Of a stretch of DNA of 64,000 nt, positions 61,168 through 64,000 are shown in pieces. This stretch comes from Streptomyces sp. CNQ-509 (GTDB lineage: Bacteria; Actinomycetota; Actinomycetes; Streptomycetales; Streptomycetaceae). The notes below the pieces were generated by a model. The model worked only from the letters and a program-made list of their open reading frames with translations, was not told the DNA's origin and did no database searches. Made by a program: the position numbers and the translations under genes. Position 1 is the stretch's first letter; every line of letters starts with the position of its first letter. The stretch lies in the NCBI RefSeq assembly GCF_001011035.1, contig NZ_CP011492.1:5129001-5193000 (forward strand), read 5' to 3'.

Positions 61168-62514
61168 TCAGCCGGTGCAGTACTGCGCCTCCTTGCCGAT
61201 CGAGCGGTACATGCAGTCGGCGTTCTCCAGCAGTTGCAGCACCGCGTCCCGGTTGCGGCTCGTCTCCCGGTCGATGACCTCGTCGGGCGGGTAGAACCCG
61301 CCGCCGCTCGCCGAGCGCGGGTACATCTCGAACGTGTAGCTGAAGATCTTCTGCTCGCCCCAGAGGTAGTCGTTGACCGACCCGTCCGTGATGTAGAGGT
61401 CGCTCGACTGCTGCGGCGTGTAGCCGTTGCTCGCGGCCATCTTCTGGCCGACCGCCGCGAACGCGTCGCGGTCGTCCTGCGTCAGGCCGGGGCCCGTGTC
61501 GTTGTACGTGTACCCGTACGGCCACAGCACCAGCTCGCTGTACGTGTGGAAGTCGATCCCCGCCTTGATCTGCTGCTTGCCGCCCACCACCCGGCTGCGC
61601 GCGAAGTCGGCGACGACCTTGACCTCCTTGGCCGACTCGGCCGCGGTGCCGCGGTAGGTCTCGGAGGACGGGCTGCCGGAGGAGCCGCCGCAGCAGCCCC
61701 AGCGGTAGTTCCAGTTACGGTTCAGGTCCGTGCCGACCGCGCTGGAACCGGAGTTGGGCTGGCGGTTCTTGCGCCAGCTCCGGTACGAGCCGGTGGCGAT
61801 GTCGTACTCGCCGCCGTCCGGGTTCAGGTCCGGCACGATCCAGATCTCGCGGCCGTTGACGACGTCGGTGATCCGCTGGTCGGTGCCGTAGCCGTCGGCG
61901 AACTCGCCCAGCAGGTACAGCGCCATCTCGACGGTCAGGTGCTCGCGGGCGTGCTGGTGGTGGGTGAAGAGGACCTCGGGCTCGTTCTCGTCGGTGCGCA
62001 CGTTGTCGCTGACCTTGACGGCGACGATGTCGCGGCCCTCGTACGAGGTGCCGATGACCCGCTTGCTGATGAGGTCCGGTTTCGCGGCGATCAGCCGGTC
62101 GATCTCCGCGGTCATCTCCGCGTAGTTGTGGTAGCGCGAGTCGGCCGGCGGGAAGTCGAGCGTCGTGGGGGGCTTGTCCGCCAGCCGCGCGGGCGGTGCG
62201 GGGAGCTGTTCGAGCCGGTAGCCGAGTGCGCGGAGTTGCCGGGCCTGGGCGCCGTCGGCGGAGACGACCACGGAGTGGTCGCGTACCTCGTCGACGGACA
62301 CGCCGGTGGCGGCGAGGCGGGTACGGGCCTCGCGGCCGGTCTGGCCGAGGACTTCGTACTGCCGGATCTGCTCACGTTCTTGCGCCTGGGAGGCGCCCGT
62401 CCCGCTGGCCCGCGCCGGCTGGGCGCCGGGTTCCGCACCGGCGGCGCTGAGGGCGCCGGCGGCGGTGAGGGCGAGCACCGCGGTCAGGGTCACCGACCGA
62501 ATGCGTAGTCGCAT
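61168..62514 (-). CDS. Secreted M14 zinc carboxypeptidase
   Basis: 448 residues. The signal peptide ends near AAGAEPGAQPA. A propeptide-like region (about 45-125) precedes the M14 domain, with zinc ligands in HHQHAREHLTVEM (HxxE) and GIDFHTYSELVLWPYG, and catalytic Glu in FSYTFEMYP. Several Cys residues (WGCCGG, DCMYRS, QYCTG) could form disulfides. ATG 62514 has CAGGAG upstream; ATG 62550 would put 12 extra residues before the signal peptide. It is an extracellular protein-degrading enzyme. Confidence 0.92.
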   Translation of the reverse strand: MRLRIRSVTLTAVLALTAAGALSAAGAEPGAQPARASGTGASQAQEREQIRQYEVLGQTGREARTRLAATGVSVDEVRDHSVVVSADGAQARQLRALGYRLEQLPAPPARLADKPPTTLDFPPADSRYHNYAEMTAEIDRLIAAKPDLISKRVIGTSYEGRDIVAVKVSDNVRTDENEPEVLFTHHQHAREHLTVEMALYLLGEFADGYGTDQRITDVVNGREIWIVPDLNPDGGEYDIATGSYRSWRKNRQPNSGSSAVGTDLNRNWNYRWGCCGGSSGSPSSETYRGTAAESAKEVKVVADFARSRVVGGKQQIKAGIDFHTYSELVLWPYGYTYNDTGPGLTQDDRDAFAAVGQKMAASNGYTPQQSSDLYITDGSVNDYLWGEQKIFSYTFEMYPRSASGGGFYPPDEVIDRETSRNRDAVLQLLENADCMYRSIGKEAQYCTG

Positions 62515-62721
62515 GCCTGCTCCTGGATGTGGAGGTGTGGGGTGGTGCATGGCGACGTCGTGTCGTGTGGGGTGGTGGTGCGCGTCAATGGTTCTGAACC
62601 TGGCGTGGTCAGGTCAAGAGGCCCCCGGCCTTCCGCCGCGTACGCCCTCTTGTGCGCCTGTCCGCGGATCCCTTATCAATGCCGGAGATCGCAGGGGGGA
62701 CGAGCTGCGAAGGAGCCGCTC

Positions 62722-64000
62722 ATGGCTGACCGCACCGAGCCTGCGTCCGCACCGCCCGTGATGAGAAAGGCCAAGTGGCGCCACGTCGGGCCGGGGATCG
62801 TCGTCGCCGCGACCGGCGTCGGCGCCGGCGACCTGGTGGCCACGCTGCTCGCCGGCAGCAAGTTCGGCTACACCCTGCTCTGGGCCGCCGTCATAGGCTG
62901 CGTCGTCAAGATCGCCCTCGCCGAGGCCGTCGGCCGCTGGCATCTGGCCACCGGACGCACGCTGTTCGAGGGCTGGCGCACCCTCGGCGCCTGGACCTCC
63001 GTCTACTTCGCCATCTACGTGGTCATCTGGGGCTTCGTCTACGGTGCCACCGCCATGTCGTCCTCCGCGCTGCCGCTGGTCGCGCTCTTCCCGGACGGTC
63101 CCGAGCTGAAGGTCTGGGGCATCCTCACGGGCCTGGTCGGCCTGGTCTTCGTCTGGTTCAACCGCTACGCGGTCTTCGAGAAGGTCATGACCGTCCTCGT
63201 CGGCGTCATGTTCGTGGTCGTCGTGTACGTCGCGATCCGCGTCTCCCCGAACATCGGGGACGCCTCCGCGGGGCTCTGGCCCACGCTGCCCGACGACTCG
63301 CTGCTGTACACCCTCGGCCTGATCGGGGGCGTCGGCGGCACGATCACCATGGCCGCCTACGGCTACTGGGTCAACGCCAAGGGCTGGACGGACATCGGCT
63401 GGCTGAAGGTGATGCGGCTCGACAACCGGGTCGCGTACCTCACCACCGGAATCTTCGTCGTCGCGATGCTGCTCGTCGGCGCCGAGCTGCTGCACGCCAC
63501 CCAGCTCACCCTGGAGTCGGGCGACAAGGGACTGGTCGACCTCGGCGACGTCCTCGAGGAGCGCTACGGCGCGGCCACCGCGAACCTCTTCCTCGTCGGC
63601 TTCTTCGCCACCTCGTTCACCTCGCTCGTCGGCGTCTGGCACGGCGTCAGCCTGCTCTTCGCGGACTTCGTGGAGAACGTGCGCGGCGCGGGCGGCGGTG
63701 ACGGCAGCGCGCGGGAGGTCGCCGCGGGCAGCCGGGAGCGGTCGCTGCCGTTCCGGGCGTACCTGCTGTGGCTGACCTTCCCGCCGATGACGCTGCTCTG
63801 GCTCGACCAGCCGTTCGGCATCGTCATCACCTACGGCGTGCTCGGGGCGTTCTTCATGCCGTTCCTCGCGCTGACGCTGCTGTGGCTGCTCAACACCGAC
63901 CGCACCCCGCGGCAGTGGCGCAACGGCCTGCTCAGCAACGCGCTGCTGACCGTCTCCGGGATGCTCTTCATCGTGCTGTGCGTGCAGCAGATCAGGGACC
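62722..64000 (+). CDS. Nramp-related membrane transporter (cut by window edge)
   Basis: 426 visible codons from ATG 62722 (AAGGAGC upstream), open to the right edge. The TM layout and HVGPGIVVAATGVGAGD start follow the Nramp fold, but the metal-binding TM1 motif DPGN is replaced by GAGD and the TM6 MPH motif by AAYGYW (TITMAAYGYWVNAKGW). Canonical manganese/iron transport is therefore doubtful; Nramp-related proteins with other substrates are known. A basic extension and a Gly/Asp-rich loop (about residues 324-340) are also visible. Confidence 0.88.
   Translation, partial: MADRTEPASAPPVMRKAKWRHVGPGIVVAATGVGAGDLVATLLAGSKFGYTLLWAAVIGCVVKIALAEAVGRWHLATGRTLFEGWRTLGAWTSVYFAIYVVIWGFVYGATAMSSSALPLVALFPDGPELKVWGILTGLVGLVFVWFNRYAVFEKVMTVLVGVMFVVVVYVAIRVSPNIGDASAGLWPTLPDDSLLYTLGLIGGVGGTITMAAYGYWVNAKGWTDIGWLKVMRLDNRVAYLTTGIFVVAMLLVGAELLHATQLTLESGDKGLVDLGDVLEERYGAATANLFLVGFFATSFTSLVGVWHGVSLLFADFVENVRGAGGGDGSAREVAAGSRERSLPFRAYLLWLTFPPMTLLWLDQPFGIVITYGVLGAFFMPFLALTLLWLLNTDRTPRQWRNGLLSNALLTVSGMLFIVLCVQQIRD

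Overview
The window is very GC-rich, with dense genes, GTG starts, strong third-position GC and little intergenic space. The gene set (mycothiol amidase mca, an accA2/accE/pccB acyl-CoA carboxylase set, GTP-type PEPCK, AfsR-like STAND-TPR protein, F420-type LLM oxidoreductase, SpoIIE-type phosphatase, CebR operator) points to Streptomyces or a close relative. From memory, the order accA2-maf-accE-pccB-birA-cya-GGDEF-hutH-ldt and later msrA-metB-ilvA-greA-mca-pckG-hlyIII follows a conserved stretch of the Streptomyces core chromosome, interrupted here by accessory genes.

Layout. 1-2 kb: divergent TetR/DHA2 exporter pair. 2-10 kb: acyl-CoA carboxylase genes with biotin ligase, Maf, an unlisted 48-residue membrane ORF, and an adenylate cyclase. 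10-18 kb: diguanylate cyclase, enoyl-CoA hydratase, histidine ammonia-lyase, L,D-transpeptidase lipoprotein and a LolD/MacB-like ABC pair. 18-24.5 kb: accessory block with an LLM oxidoreductase, a methyltransferase carrying a 165-bp rsgA-like insert, two AraC-type regulators, a GAPDH, and a secreted LPMO behind a CebR box. 24.6-27.4 kb: cobalamin-binding sensor translationally coupled to a PAS-GAF-PP2C phosphatase. 27.6-29.7 kb: two cassettes in tandem at the 3' end of msrA. 29.7-47.1 kb: mostly conserved core genes. 47-49.7 kb: a small lysine/asparagine-rich secreted protein, a decayed MFS exporter and its TetR neighbour. 49.7-64 kb: thioredoxin-fold DUF255 protein, aminotransferase, a KAP NTPase-receiver fusion, a D-amino-acid catabolic locus (N-acyl-D-amino-acid deacylase, D-serine-dehydratase-like enzyme, IclR, RidA), a GlxA regulator, a secreted M14 carboxypeptidase and an Nramp-related transporter cut by the window edge.

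The most unusual structure is at msrA. The canonical MsrA tail (GGTGVSCPVGV, stop) lies stranded about 2.1 kb downstream of the gene body. Between them are two units of about 0.9 and 1.2 kb with homologous ends but different cargo: a putative toxin-antitoxin pair and a Tat-secreted M23 peptidase. Each unit carries a substitute msrA 3' end that keeps the last cysteine. All three junctions share an 11-bp core, and no recombinase gene is present. This looks like serial site-specific integration of small cargo cassettes into a protein-coding gene.

Other notable points are the rsgA fragment in the methyltransferase, a Wx9EH cobalamin photoreceptor signature beside a PP2C phosphatase, the KAP-heptad-receiver fusion with a TTA (bldA) codon, and a CebR operator next to the LPMO promoter. 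No rRNA, tRNA, CRISPR array, transposase or integrase gene was seen.
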